Part shown: piece after piece, positions 36,533 to 48,133 of the stretch | Position numbering within the stretch: the first letter of the stretch is position 1 | Layout: each line of letters starts with the position of its first letter | Assembly (NCBI GenBank): GCA_022578965.1 | Contig: MU400532.1 | Coordinates: 186,001 to 250,000 of the forward strand | Length of the DNA: 64,000 bases | Direction of reading: 5' to 3' | Origin: Xylaria sp. FL1777 | Lineage: Eukaryota > Ascomycota > Sordariomycetes > Xylariales > Xylariaceae | Translations under genes and position numbers: made by a program | Notes under the pieces: model-generated | Told to the model about the DNA's origin: nothing | The model's database searches: none | What the model saw: only the letters and a program-made list of their open reading frames with translations

Positions 36533-37374
36533 GTTAATTGTTCAATGAGTTTTTTGTCTGAGGTTGTTAACAATGGCAGAATAGATATTTGAGATAAAGT
36601 AATCCCTCAGTAATAATTGGCTTCTTTTAATGGAAGTAACGTTTATTATATTCAATGTAGCCTTATATACTGCTTTATGAAGTTTGTGGCCTTTTGTTAG
36701 AAATAAATAACAGATTGCATTGTTGCCCGTTCTTCACTTGCCCGTGTTTATTATCTGCTAACATGAGGATGAACACTCTATTATATTATTTGAGATTTGC
36801 TTTCATCAACACCCCATGCAACTAGTATGTTAGCCTTTGAAATAAAGCGGAGGACAAAGGAAATAAAGTCCGTGTCTACCGATGTCTAGTTACACGTTCC
36901 TTTACGGGAAGCCAGTTAGAAATTAACATCATGTGGGACATCATACGGCGTAGGCCTGTACCTTCCGAATTGCGTACCAATAGAAATAACCATGTTCGAA
37001 GATAGGAGTGGTTCTACTTTAGCAAGGTACAGCCAAATAGCAACTCCAACGCTCATTTTCTTAGAGAGTAGTTAGTATTTTTATCATATCATAATCTATG
37101 TGCCAGTATTTCAAAATAAATGAGGTAAGGTAAGTCGTAATACTTTTCGCTTCGTCTATCTCTAACTCATTTGACAAAGCCGGGGGGTCGCTACTTTATG
37201 CCTAACATTACAACAATTATAGACTATAACTTGATTTGAATATAAGCAAACTAGAGCTACGTATTAGAAAAACGAATGGAGATTTAGAGCCTCTATGGCT
37301 ACTATGTACTCAATGCATAGAGGCCAGGGTCGGCTTCCAAAGGAAACCACAGTTGGGAGGCTAAATCATTTGTC
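36533..37374. other. AT-rich intergenic region
   Basis: 842 bp of strongly AT-rich DNA (36580-37290) with no gene. Confidence 0.5.
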
Positions 37375-38121
37375 TTATTGTAGATACTGTTTGAACCAAG
37401 CTACTACCGCATTCTTCGCCATCGCCATCGCCTGCCTCTCACCCTTATTCCGATCATCTCCTCTAACAAGCGCTCCATGGTTAATCCCCGGAAAGTGTTG
37501 GTAGTTGAACGGCACATTCAACTTCAACAGTGTCTGGAAAGTGTAGCTTTTCAGCTCTGGTGTATATGACAGGTCGAGTTCGGGGGCGAGGACTTGGACG
37601 GGCACGGCGATATTTTCAATGTCTTTTTTGACAAGCCAAGAGGGGTGTGCAATAGATATGGCGTCGACAAACAGAATCTCTTGCTCTCTGGAAGCGAGGT
37701 GGCAAACACCCCAACCCCCGTAACAGTACCCAACTGCACCCAGGCGCTTGAAACCTAGCTCGGCCTTGATTGTACGCGCACATGCAACTATCTCAGGCCC
37801 ACGAATCTCACGCGACTGGGTTTTCACAATGCCAGCGACGTCAATCTCGTTCCATCGGTCTTCTTCGGCCGCTTGCCAGTCAACAATCCAGCCACCGAAA
37901 AAATCTGGCACGTAAACGGTGGCATTGACCTCTCGTGCAAAGTGGTCAGCTAGCAGACGCACATTTGGATATTTCCACCCGAATATGTCATGTATAAGAA
38001 TAATTGCCGTCTCTTTATCTTGGCCTGTTATATAGCAGTCGTTGTTGGCCAGTTTGATCTCGGTACCTGTGGGTGTGCCACCCCAGGTGAACGTCTTAAG
38101 ACAGCACGCACTGAATGACAT
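37375..38121 (-). CDS. Dienelactone hydrolase family protein
   Basis: Single exon, 248 residues. The ATG at 38121 (MSFSACCLK) is the first; the frame upstream has only a TTG. Alpha/beta-hydrolase fold with the dienelactone-hydrolase nucleophile motif GYCYGG (Cys133), an acid residue at Asp183 (APELDLSYTPE) and His215 in PGINHG, a complete Cys-Asp-His triad. The N-terminal CC...GTPTGTE and the IHDIFGWKYPN and YVPDFFGG segments are also typical. Such enzymes open lactone rings in aromatic breakdown or act on other small esters. It is transcribed away from an MFS transporter with a shared 397-bp promoter, suggesting joint use in catabolism or export. Confidence 0.88.
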   Translation of the reverse strand: MSFSACCLKTFTWGGTPTGTEIKLANNDCYITGQDKETAIILIHDIFGWKYPNVRLLADHFAREVNATVYVPDFFGGWIVDWQAAEEDRWNEIDVAGIVKTQSREIRGPEIVACARTIKAELGFKRLGAVGYCYGGWGVCHLASREQEILFVDAISIAHPSWLVKKDIENIAVPVQVLAPELDLSYTPELKSYTFQTLLKLNVPFNYQHFPGINHGALVRGDDRNKGERQAMAMAKNAVVAWFKQYLQ

Positions 38122-38518
38122 ATTAAACAGAGTTGGATGCAAAGAAACCAAAAAGAGATAATAATTATTTGACTACTGAAAATATAATTTGTTAAGGCCG
38201 AAACATCGACACCTCCTGATTTATAGCTCGCTTGGTGAGTATCAGGGCATAAATCACCGCCGGAGTTGAGGCCTGAGCTCCGGACCCACATACCGTTAGC
38301 AGCGGCTCAGTTCCGAAACCCGATATTATACGACTTACAAAGCCTACTTGCTACTTAACTACTCAGTCTATAAATCAGTTAATCTTTACCAACGAATTCC
38401 AGGAGAGCGTGTATTTTCCACGCATTTTCTTCTCGCAACGTTATTAGACATACTACCTATCTAATTAATCTATATTTTAACCTTACTTTCATAACGTCTG
38501 AATACGCCGCACTGTAAA
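38122..38518. promoter_or_regulatory. Shared divergent promoter of hydrolase and MFS transporter
   Basis: 397 bp between two start codons on opposite strands, AT-rich next to the MFS start. No specific factor site is claimed. Confidence 0.5.
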
Positions 38519-40066
38519 ATGCCGACAGAGAGCCAGCCCCTACCTAATGACCATACCATGGAACCATACAGCATCTTTGATAAGAGGCAAAAATGGTTAA
38601 TCATACTCATTGCCTCAACCGCTGCCACATGTGAGCAACATTACCTTATGTGTCATTAACTGGTCACATCCTAATGACGAATAGTCTCCGGCTTTGCATC
38701 CAACATCTACTTTCCAGCGCTCTCGACGATTGCAGACGACTTCAACGTCTCGTTAGAGCTCATCAATCTTACTGTGACATCTTACTTAATAATCCAAGGC
38801 ATTGCACCGAGCTTTTGGGGCCCACTATCTGACGTTAAAGGACGCCGGGTTACGTATTGCTTCACTTTCCTAGTATTTCTAGGAGCGTGCGTTGGCTTGG
38901 CAGAATCGAGGAATTATGCCACGCTTATTGTGCTCCGTGGCCTTCAAAGTGCTGGAAGCGCCAGTACGATTGCCATCGGAGCTGCAGTCATTGGCGACAT
39001 TACCACTCGCGAGGAACGCGGTGGGTTTATGGGTGTCTTCCAGGCTGGCCTGCTCGCACCGGTAGCAATTGGACCCGTTATCGGAGGCGCCTTAACTATA
39101 CTGGGCTGGAGGGCGATTTTCTGGTTCTTGACAATATACAGCGCAGTGTTTCTCATACTTCTGATCATTTTTCTGCCGGAGACTCTTCGATCAGTGGTAT
39201 CAAACGGGAGCTTACGCCCATCGAGTCTCATAGCCAGATTTCCCCTAATTATATACCAAAAAACCACCAAAGTAAAGTTCAGCCCACAAGCCGTACACGT
39301 CGTCAAAAATAGCCGTATCGACCTGAGCGGGCCTTTTCGTATACTATTTAGTAAACAAGCGGCCCCTATCATCATTTTCCTTGGCATATACTATGCCGTT
39401 TGGCAGATGACTATCACGGCCATGTCGACTCTGTTTCGAAGCAACTACGGCCTTACCGAAACACAAATTGGCCTGACGTATATTGCAAACGGTGTGGGTT
39501 CTATCATTGGTACTCTAATCACCGGAAAGATCCTGGATGCAGATTTCCGCCGCGTTAAGAGCAAGCACGAATCCCAAGCCGGTCATAGCGACGTCAATAA
39601 GGCTACATTTCCGATTGAAAAGGCTCGGCTGCGTCTCGTTCCCATCTTCGCTGGACTTGAGTGTGCCTCGGTGCTCATTTTCGGTTGGACCATTCAATAC
39701 TCACATCGTGTTCACATTGCTGTGCCTATCATAACCACTTTTTTCACGGGCTGGGCACTAACGTCAACACAGTCGGTTATAATGACATATTTAGTCGACA
39801 TCTTCCCGGAGCAAAAAGCCGCAGCGAGTGCCAGTATGAACTTGGCGAGGTGTCTTCTTGCAGCTGGTGGCACTAGTATTGTCATGCCTCTCATCAATGC
39901 CGTTGGCGTAGGATGGACCTTCACGATCACCGTCGGTGCGTTACTTGTTGCCTTGGTTGGCATAGGCATACAGTGGCACTTTGGTAAGAAGTGGAGGATG
40001 GAAGCCGACGAAAAAATGAAGAAGAAGGAGATATATCTCGAACAAGAGAATCTAACGAGTAATTAA
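38519..40066 (+). CDS. MFS multidrug-type transporter (DHA1 family)
   Basis: Exons 38519-38630 and 38685-40066 (intron GTGAGC...ATAG with CTAAT branch site) give 497 residues. A short cytoplasmic N-terminus is followed by about twelve membrane helices in two sets, with a central loop (~255-280) and a basic C-terminus. Helix 2-3 loop has motif A (GPLSDVKGRR) and helix 5 motif C (GPVIGG), the antiporter motif of proton-coupled drug exporters. The first helix (ILIASTAAT/FSGFASNIYFPAL) crosses the intron, confirming it. Similar to yeast Qdr/Tpo-type DHA1 proteins. Substrate unknown; its divergent partner is a dienelactone hydrolase. Confidence 0.9.
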
Positions 40067-40807
40067 ACGGATTGGGACCTTTTGTCGGCCTATCTGCCGG
40101 CGTATCATGCCATGGGGCTAGGAATATTCTGACTACACAACAGTCGGGTCAGAGATATTAATATTATATTTTCGCATGTTATCATACTACTAGATATTGT
40201 TTATAGACTTCAATCAATTGTGTCTTCTATGGTACACTGGTATTTATTAAGGACTTAGAAATCAAAATTATAGATATTACATAGTTACATAATACGACTT
40301 ATAACATCGTGTATTGATCTTCCAGTGAAACTAAACATGAGGCTGAGAACATCTGTCGCGAGTGTCTTGTGTCCAACCAAAAAAAAAGGGGCGGGGGGGG
40401 GGGCGCAAACTTGCGGAATAATACATATTAATATTTTATTGAATTAGAATGCTCATATTCGAGGTTATTTGATCTCTTGCCGCCGTCTCCTAGGCCGTCC
40501 TCACACCAGAAATGTTAAGGAAGTTAGAGCAACGACACTACCCGCTTCTCGTTGTTTTTATAGACGGTGCGTGTCCCTTCGACAGTATATCGTCCGCAGT
40601 GACTATATTCGCTGGTTTTACCCTAACACTATCAGCGAATCGAGGCACAATAGCGAACAGCTCTACAAGGTTGACACTCCTTGAAGAGACCTGGACAAAT
40701 ACACTATGAATTGAACGAGTGTATTCATATCTCATGCTGCTTGTTGTCAACAAAGTTCCTAACTAGGCGGGCCCTCCCTCCGCTGCCGCGCCTCCGTTAG
40801 GCGCAAC
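40067..40807. other. Intergenic region with G-tract
   Basis: 741 bp between convergent genes; AT-rich apart from an A-run followed by a G-run at 40380-40405. Confidence 0.5.
40388..40405 (+). repeat. G-homopolymer tract
   Basis: Four G, a C, then about eleven G, directly after an A run. Could form quadruplex-type DNA or be a sequencing length error. Confidence 0.6.
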
Positions 40808-42179
40808 TTATAAGTGTGTTTTCTCGGCCTCTTTCAACTTTTTCTTTAGCTTGGCCTGGTCATCAAATATTTTCTGATCTTCAAGATCCTTATCAAAACA
40901 GCGCATGAGAGTAGGTGAATCGATGATGAGTTCTACGCCACGCAGACCCCTTTTATCGATGTTCTCCTCTCGTAATGCTCTCTCGGGGATTATGTCTTGT
41001 AACCCGAGAGACACGCGCTCATCCAGATTTGCCTCCCCATGCTCATCGCAGAACACATGCGTGCTTTCTGTTATTTTTGGTTGCCCCTCGTCGTCGAGAG
41101 AAGTTTGGCCTGTTTTACGATCAAAAACAGCTCGCCAGACAAAGACACGTGCAGGTCCACGCTGAGGGGTGCCAGTTCTATCCCATTCCTCCCTAATCTT
41201 ATCCCAAGTATCGTATGTGCCGGAGAAATCCAATCCAACCACAGTACGAATGTCGCCCCCAGTTTCCTGAATTAATTCCTTTGCCTTTTTTCGCAATTTC
41301 TTCGTAGACTGCGACCAAGCTACCTCCACCACCATGGCTGGCTGATTGAGCTTGGCGGGTATATATTTGTAAGAGCAATCCGCACGTAAGTCCTTCTCAC
41401 CAACTTTCAAGATCGTACTGCCTTTGGGATCTATACCGCTTGCGATCTCGACGGTTTTGGAAGTATATTCTCCAAGCGTGTTGTCCAATATACGATCAAG
41501 CCAGCGTATCACGCACCTATTTATATCCACTACCATCCCTTCATGGAAGGGGGAATTCATACGAATGGTAAATTGCGTTATGCCAGTGATAGACGGTCGG
41601 TATTCGTATCTGATTATAAAGGATTAGTCAACAGCTTCGCACTCCTGTATGAGACACCTTCTTCCGTGCGTAATTTACCCTTACGTACCGAAGCGCTTCA
41701 TGAAAAAACCCTGAGACATCGTCATCAGAATTCCCCAAGCTGATAAGGAGTGCTCTATAGTCGCCTGGTAAGATCTTCTTCGTGATGACCTCTGGGCGTC
41801 CTTCCTGTGGTATACCATTGTCAATATCTCTGATCAAGCCGATCAAGTTGTCCACTCGAGATGTGGATAGAGCCTCCTGCTCGCGGCAGGTACGTCGGCT
41901 AGCCACGTTGAAGACTTTAAGGGCTCCCGAAATAAACTTAGCGCCAAGCGATGCAGTTAGTAACGCCGGGCATTGCAGCTCATCTGTGTCAACCTCGCGA
42001 TCGTCTTCTGACGAATCTTTGGTGAGGAACGGCCCAACATTCGCTGGGCTTAAGGAGCGCGATACCCGAGAGTTCATTCGGTCTTTCTCCTGGCCTGAGA
42101 ACTTTTGGCCGGAGGGTTCAGCTCCTGGTAATGGATGTTGGGGCTGCTTATGAGTGGATGGAGGCGTCGAGTCAGACAT
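40808..42179 (-). CDS. Uncharacterised fungal protein with PD-(D/E)xK/Uma2-like motif
   Basis: Minus-strand exons 42179-41689 and 41609-40808 (donor GTACGT, TTGACTAAT branch, ATCAG acceptor) give 430 residues. The N-terminal ~60 residues are Ser/Pro-rich and probably disordered. A helical part follows (VDNLIGLIRDIDNGIP, GDYRALLISLG). The second exon has strand-rich sequence with DLRADCSYKY, then MVVEVAWSQSTKKLRKKAKELI (Glu259) and IRTVVGLDFSG. The D...(V)VEV...S.ST..L..K pattern resembles the nuclease-fold core of Uma2-type PD-(D/E)xK proteins. The lysine of the motif is not obvious, so activity is doubtful. The C-terminus is a charged coiled coil. Possibly linked to a mobile element or defence; that is speculation. 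Confidence 0.7.
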
Positions 42180-44433
42180 AGATGGCAGTTTACAAGACGC
42201 GTATATCTCGAACTATGCTCTTAAAACGACCGGATAACGCCTAGCATATATACTAGAATTCCCGAACTGCGTAGATGCCGATTTATCCTGGGATTACCGT
42301 GGCAACACTGAAGATGCAGCATCGGTAACGAAATGATAAGAAAACGACAGAAATGATTGGCGATGAATGGTGAGGCTCTGCCCAAGCATGGTATAGCAAC
42401 CTCGTTTGGTATTAATTACTAGATACGCAACACTACCTCCCTTAACATCGAGCCACATCCAGCGTTGCGTCCCTTGACACGCATATAATTGATTATTGGT
42501 TGGGACCCGCCGTCCCCGGTGTTTATCAGCTTGCGGACGAATACTCTCTGAAACTGTACGACAGGAAGCACAATGGGACTGATTGGGTAGTGAGAAACGA
42601 AATAATACATTTGATTATCTCGTACCACCTTCATCGGTCGTATTCGGGCTGCCAAGGTAAGGACTTAATCCCTGCCTTACTTCCTAGAAGACGTGGCTTT
42701 GCTTGCCGGGTGACTAAGCCTCACATTTCAGGGTTAGTCGGTCTCCCTTGCTGCGCTCCCCAACCTCAAGTCTTCCTTGGGGCCCCTAGTGCTCGGCAGA
42801 TGTTAAGGTACGAACTTGGTTATAAAATTTTACATAGGAGGGGAACCTACAATAACATACTCAGCAGATCTACGTTGTGTACTATATAAAGCTATTCAAC
42901 CCCTGAAAAGCTACTAAAACTACTCTATATAGATATGCGAAGCTAAGTAAGTAGGCTAAAGATCTTCTGTCTAAATAGCTGCGCCATATGGCTAGTTAAT
43001 AGATCCGTATCTCTGTAATACAAAAATACTATAATTCAATGTATATTTTAAGCTAAGCCTGGTCCTATAGTTGTTAAAAAAACCGATTAGTTGTTTATCT
43101 AGAACTATATGTTTCTATTTTATAATACGTACTAACTAACAAAGCTTATTAAGAATAGTAGTAGCTCTAAACTCGAGTTACAATATTCGATCCTGGGTAC
43201 TGTTTGATGACTGAACATACGGGGAAAGCTGCAATAATACTTGAATTAATACTTTTAGTCGGACGTCGTAAAATGAAGGGTCAAGTAAAGATGCACCGCC
43301 CTATAGACCGCAGATGGTATGGGAGACTCCTTTTTTGGATCTCAAAATCTCCAGTCCTAGACGCTTTTATATCAACTCTTCAACATTTCTATGCAATATA
43401 TATGCAGCCTAGGTAGTGAGTGACAATCACGAAAGGAGTTGCAAGCCTTGCTTAACAAGAAGAGTTATAACACCTACCTATCATTGTCCATTTCCTAACC
43501 TGTTGAGAAACGTAGCTTGAGCTTTAAAACCACATAGCGATCTCCAGCTTTTAATGGATCTGGGAGCACAAGCTGGATAATGTGACCCCAAGAAGTGGAG
43601 AATCATACACAGGAGCTTCTAGACATTATAAGTCATACGATACCGAGGCAATCATCGAGAGAATGGCGTAGCTGATGAGCGATTAATTTATTGCTATGAT
43701 TAGATAAATAGGGGTATGGCCGAGGTAGCCCAAGAGTCCAACTATGAAAACTTGTTCCTTATTCCACCTTGCCCTATATAATAGAGGCTAACAATTACCG
43801 CCGATCTTCCAACCCACGTAGTTTATCTAATGCTATTAGGCTTGACGAAGGCATGGGCTTATACTGAGCTAGCGAAAGAGATCACAAATAACGGGGTTAG
43901 TATAGTGCCATGCGCCGAATAAATCCTCATCTTTCGTAGAGTCCGTAGAGTCTTATAAACTCCCTTAACCTCAATCTTAACTTGGAATTACGTACATTTC
44001 CAATGCTAGCCTCTGTCCCATTTCAGGGGCAAACAATCGCTGTACACCCAAGATACTACACCCTACAGTATCATATCCCTTCATACGTTTTACGTTAACT
44101 ATTATTTTATTGACTTCTACGCTTGTAAATTGGTTTTTGGTGTCACCAAGTTGGTGATACTAATGTTTCGGGTTCTCTGGTACGAGACGGATCGCTGGGA
44201 TATCGACACCGTCAAGATGTTTCTTGCTCGCTACACGATAGCCCCTCTCTCTAACACATCGAGTGTCCTCGCCATGTTCTTTTTAGTATCCCTAGTAAAT
44301 CAGTGAGATCTATGCCTATATATTTAGCTCAGTACTCCTATTGTCGACCCTCAGAACTTATTATACTTTAACAAACCTCAACTGAATCAACCCCTACGCC
44401 CTACCAACATCATCGTATCTTATTCTAATTACC
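42180..44433. other. TA-rich gene-free region upstream of chitinase
   Basis: 2.25 kb. 42840-43200 is very rich in TA steps, as in repeats mutated by RIP. 42640-42800 is GC-richer and unmatched. The 129-codon ORF at 42500-42889 has no recognisable features. A TATA-like element precedes the chitinase. Confidence 0.5.
44317..44326 (+). promoter_or_regulatory. TATA-like element of chitinase gene
   Basis: TATATATTTA, 108 bp before the chitinase ATG, a suitable distance for a fungal core promoter. TATA-like strings are common in this AT-rich stretch. Confidence 0.35.
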
Positions 44434-45958
44434 ATGTATTGTCTAAGACCATTGGCCTGGGCCAATGCCTTTGCCTTTGCCGCTCTTGCTTATGGCTTCC
44501 GTAATGTCATGTACATTGACGAGTAAGTCACACTACCATTATCATAATCTTGACAGCCCTAGCTAACATCTATTCGTAGATGGCACTCAGATATCCCAAC
44601 CAATCATACTGTTACCACCGGCATTACACACGTAATCATGGCTTTTGTTGATCCGATGAACTTTTCCACGACAGATTATTTACCTAGTCCTCCTCTCATG
44701 TCTGTTAAAGACGTGCGCAGTCGCTTCGACAATGGCACCAAGGTTGGCATTGCCCTAGGAGGTTGGGGCCCTTTCTCCGCGAGTTTCAGTGTGGTATCGA
44801 CAGACGAACACCGGGCTGCTTTCTCAGCCAACCTGGCTGACTGGATGGTGAAGCAAGACTATGATTTCGTCGGTGAGTTATATTCAACTCTTAATTATTC
44901 ACACGCCGTTCGGATTAGAAACTCAGCTCCTACTTCCTCACGTTATTCTAGTTGGGCCATTAGACTAACTATAGTAACCAGACATCGATTGGGAGTATCC
45001 CGGTGGAAATGGAGCACAGGCTCCATTAAATGCCCAGGCCGACATCGATAATTTCCCTCTCCTTCTGAGTGCAGTTAAGGGGAAACTGAAGCCCGAGGCT
45101 GGCATCAGTCTCGCTTTAGCTGGTACGCCGGTTGGCATGGAAGCCTTCAAGTCTGCCCAGCAAGCAAAACCCATTTGGGACAACATAGACTTCATTACCG
45201 TTATGGCGTATGACTTTGTCAATCGTGCTAGTAATATGACGGGTCACCATACAGATGTGGAGAGCACTAGATTGGCGGTCCAGAGATACATCGACCTTGG
45301 CCTTCCCGCCGAGAAGATTAATCTTGGCTTCGCTTTTTACGCCAAGTACTTTGAAGTTGATAACGCTTGTAATAATTTTACAGTGCCAAATGGTTGCTCC
45401 ATTTTGCCTGCTCAGGACGCCAACGGTACCGATATATTCACAAGTGGTGTCTTGACATATGAGGCAAAGAACATACAACGCCAGCCCATACCAGCTTCGC
45501 TACAGGACAGCCCTGACGCAACATGCGGTTACTTCAATAATACTCTCACCGGTTACAAATGCAAGGCACCCTATTGCTGTGGTGAGTCCGGATGGTGCGG
45601 GGACCAATTGGCGCACTGCGTCCCGAACTGCCAGGTTGGATATGGTCGCTGTGATGGTCCAGATGCGATAGCATCTTTCAAGAAGGCACGAGAGAACTTT
45701 AATTATGACCAGCAAAATGGGGGCCTCTGGTTCTTTGACGAGACGACTAGCCCCAAGCTTTTCTGGACCTGGGAGAACACCGACCTGATGTCACGCAAAT
45801 TTGATGAGATTGTCAACAATCCAAAAAACATGCTGGGCGGGATATCGGGCTGGTCGCTAGGAGAGAACACGGCCGGATGGGGTCATGTCCAACAAATGCA
45901 GAACATGACACGACTTCGAAACTCTGCAGACCAAGGTCAGGAATGCCCAGGGTTTTAG
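44434..45958 (+). CDS. GH18 chitinase with inserted CBM18 chitin-binding module
   Basis: Exons 44434-44522, 44580-44872 and 44982-45958 give 452 residues. Both introns have CTAAC branch sites. The signal-peptide-like start (MYCLRPLAWANAFAFAALA) suggests secretion. The catalytic DxxDxDxE motif reads DFVDIDWE (Asp125, Asp128, Asp130, Glu132), with intron 2 cutting the codon of Asp128. GGWGPF, MAYDFVN, LGFAFYAKYF and GGISGWSLGEN mark other barrel strands. Between the LGFAFYAKYF strand and LWFFDE lies a hevein-type CBM18 (~307-353; CCGESGWCGDQL, CVPNC, CDG) with its regular cysteines. It should hydrolyse beta-1,4 chitin while binding it. An internal rather than terminal CBM18 is notable. Confidence 0.92.
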
Positions 45959-48133
45959 CAAGTCAATGTTAGAGAGAGAGAGCAGGCAACGGGTACTCCC
46001 ATCTCCGCAGGGAGCGGTATACGTTCACTCAGATAGCATATACATCAGAACTAATTTGAATAGCTTCAGTAGAACTTGACTTAGGTAGATCACGCTCTTA
46101 TTATAGGTCACTTTGCTACGCCATGTGTGTAGTGAAGGACTTGTAGACCAGATTCGCAGACCATATTCACATGCAGATCTGTGATAATTCGAGGTAGCCT
46201 AGGGTGTCCCAACGACTACTACGACGAGAGAAGAACACAACACTAAGGCAAAATGTCGACTACCTGACACTTATTCATCCGTGGCAGTTCGACAGATATA
46301 AGCGCAAATACCGCGTGTAGCGCTATAAAGACTGAGAGGTGATATAGCAATCTGACGGTTACTTTACCTAGACGACCCCGCCACGTTCAAGGGGTAGTAG
46401 GCTATCTTCGTATAGCCTCGTGATTAGATCATACATTATTCGGTTGCCTAACGCATATATATCTCACTATATGTTCCCCCAGGGAAATGTCATTTAACGA
46501 GTCGTGAATGGGTATCTATGAAATGCAGATAGTCTTCTTCCAGCGACTCGTTAATGTCAATTGTGTTACCACCAGTACCTGGTCTACCAGCTCATCTAAT
46601 CTTATTATTTAGAATCGCCTAGGTCGTCATGTCTTATTTCACAGCAATTAGAGAAGCCTGCATGCTCTATAGGACGAGATTCATTCAAGAATCACTCCGT
46701 TTGGTCCTCGACTTCGTCGTGGAAACTCAGAAGAGCCAATACGTCCGCGACGGTATTCTTGGTCTTATCATAAAATTTTTTCAACAGTATGTCCTAGTTT
46801 GCGAAGTCGGATTGTATTGACTCCTCGTTATAGTCCTAGCTCTTACATACATAGTATACTACTATCGCATTTGGGACCTTGCTTACTCTCACCGCAATTT
46901 AAAATCAAGGTGCACTCTCGATATAGGTATCTAGTCAGGGTGAAACTATTAAGTCTTCATAGTGGGAGGATCAAAGGTATTCGGGCGACGGGTAATTCCG
47001 AGAAGAAAAGAATGTGCAATTTGCTTTTCCACGCATGTTTCGGTAACAGTTCTTTATAGTACAGAGGTAGTTAAATAGGCGAATGCCGACAACACTCACC
47101 TTAATATGGACATGCTTGGAAGGCCAATCAAATTTCCTCGAAGTTTAAGGCCAGCGCCTCTAAACAACTGAACCACTCTGCGTGGATTATACGGGGTTGA
47201 ATATATATCTATTCAAAAACAATACCGAGGCGTTAATAATCGGGCGCATTTGCGGCAGGCTAAGCAGAGTTGCAGATTTGGTAAACTGGGGTGACGAGAA
47301 GGGCTCGCGTTAGAAATGACCAGGAATGGAGGCGAAGCCCTCAACCCCTCACGCGCTCAGTGCTCAGTTATGATTCCCGTGTAAGAATATACCGCCCCCA
47401 ATCTATTCTAAGCAGCGCCAGCATAAACTAGCGCGATGATGCAGCATGCGTGTCAGATATCATAGCACAAAGTAGTACTTAGTGCGCGAGGAGAATGGCC
47501 TTGCTCGAAACCTACCGAGGAAATAAGGCTGCTTGATGTACAGCCAGAGTGCATTGGTACACACACTTACATACGCAGCCTATACTATGCGTAAGAGTCA
47601 TGATGGCCCCCAAGTTGGAGGATTCTATCCTAACAAGAGTGTAGGCAGGTATACCGGCGACTGTCATACCTTGTCATATAGGCTTCGAGTCTCCACAAGC
47701 AGCCATATGCAGTTGATCGAGTGGCATAATTTCTCGGCCTCACATTCGACAACGTGTCTTGGTCTACCCCTCGCGCTGCAGCTAATATCGACTGTTGTGC
47801 AAATCTCCTGTCTGCCCGCCTGCTGCCTGCAGGCTAGGCGCAGGAAAGGCAGAAAGGCAGAATATGATGACAACGACAGAGAAGCCCGTGATTCGTGCTT
47901 CGAAGGTATCAGCTCGCAGTGCGGAGAAGTTTAGCGACGCATCTCCCTTGCCTAGGACTAACTGCCATTGCCCCGGGAGGGATGAGAACTGAGTATTAAT
48001 TCCAACATACTTCCGCTCACAGGGCCACGGTCGTGAGTGAAGTAAGGTTGACCCTCCATCTTGAACCACCCTCGAGACGACCTGCCATCAGACCAATAAC
48101 ACACCATTTCCCCTCTATTCTCTCTATCCCATA
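45959..48133. other. Gene-free region
   Basis: 2.2 kb between the chitinase and the GC-rich orphan. An ATG-started 63-codon frame (46629-46820) and longer chance frames at 47533-47934 show no recognisable features. Confidence 0.5.

Noticed and set aside
42500..42889. 129-codon plus-strand frame
   Set aside because: Unlike any protein family and overlapping TA-rich repeat-like DNA.
47533..47934. 133-codon plus-strand frame
   Set aside because: No conserved features, overlapping frames on both strands of similar length, and no promoter or splice evidence.
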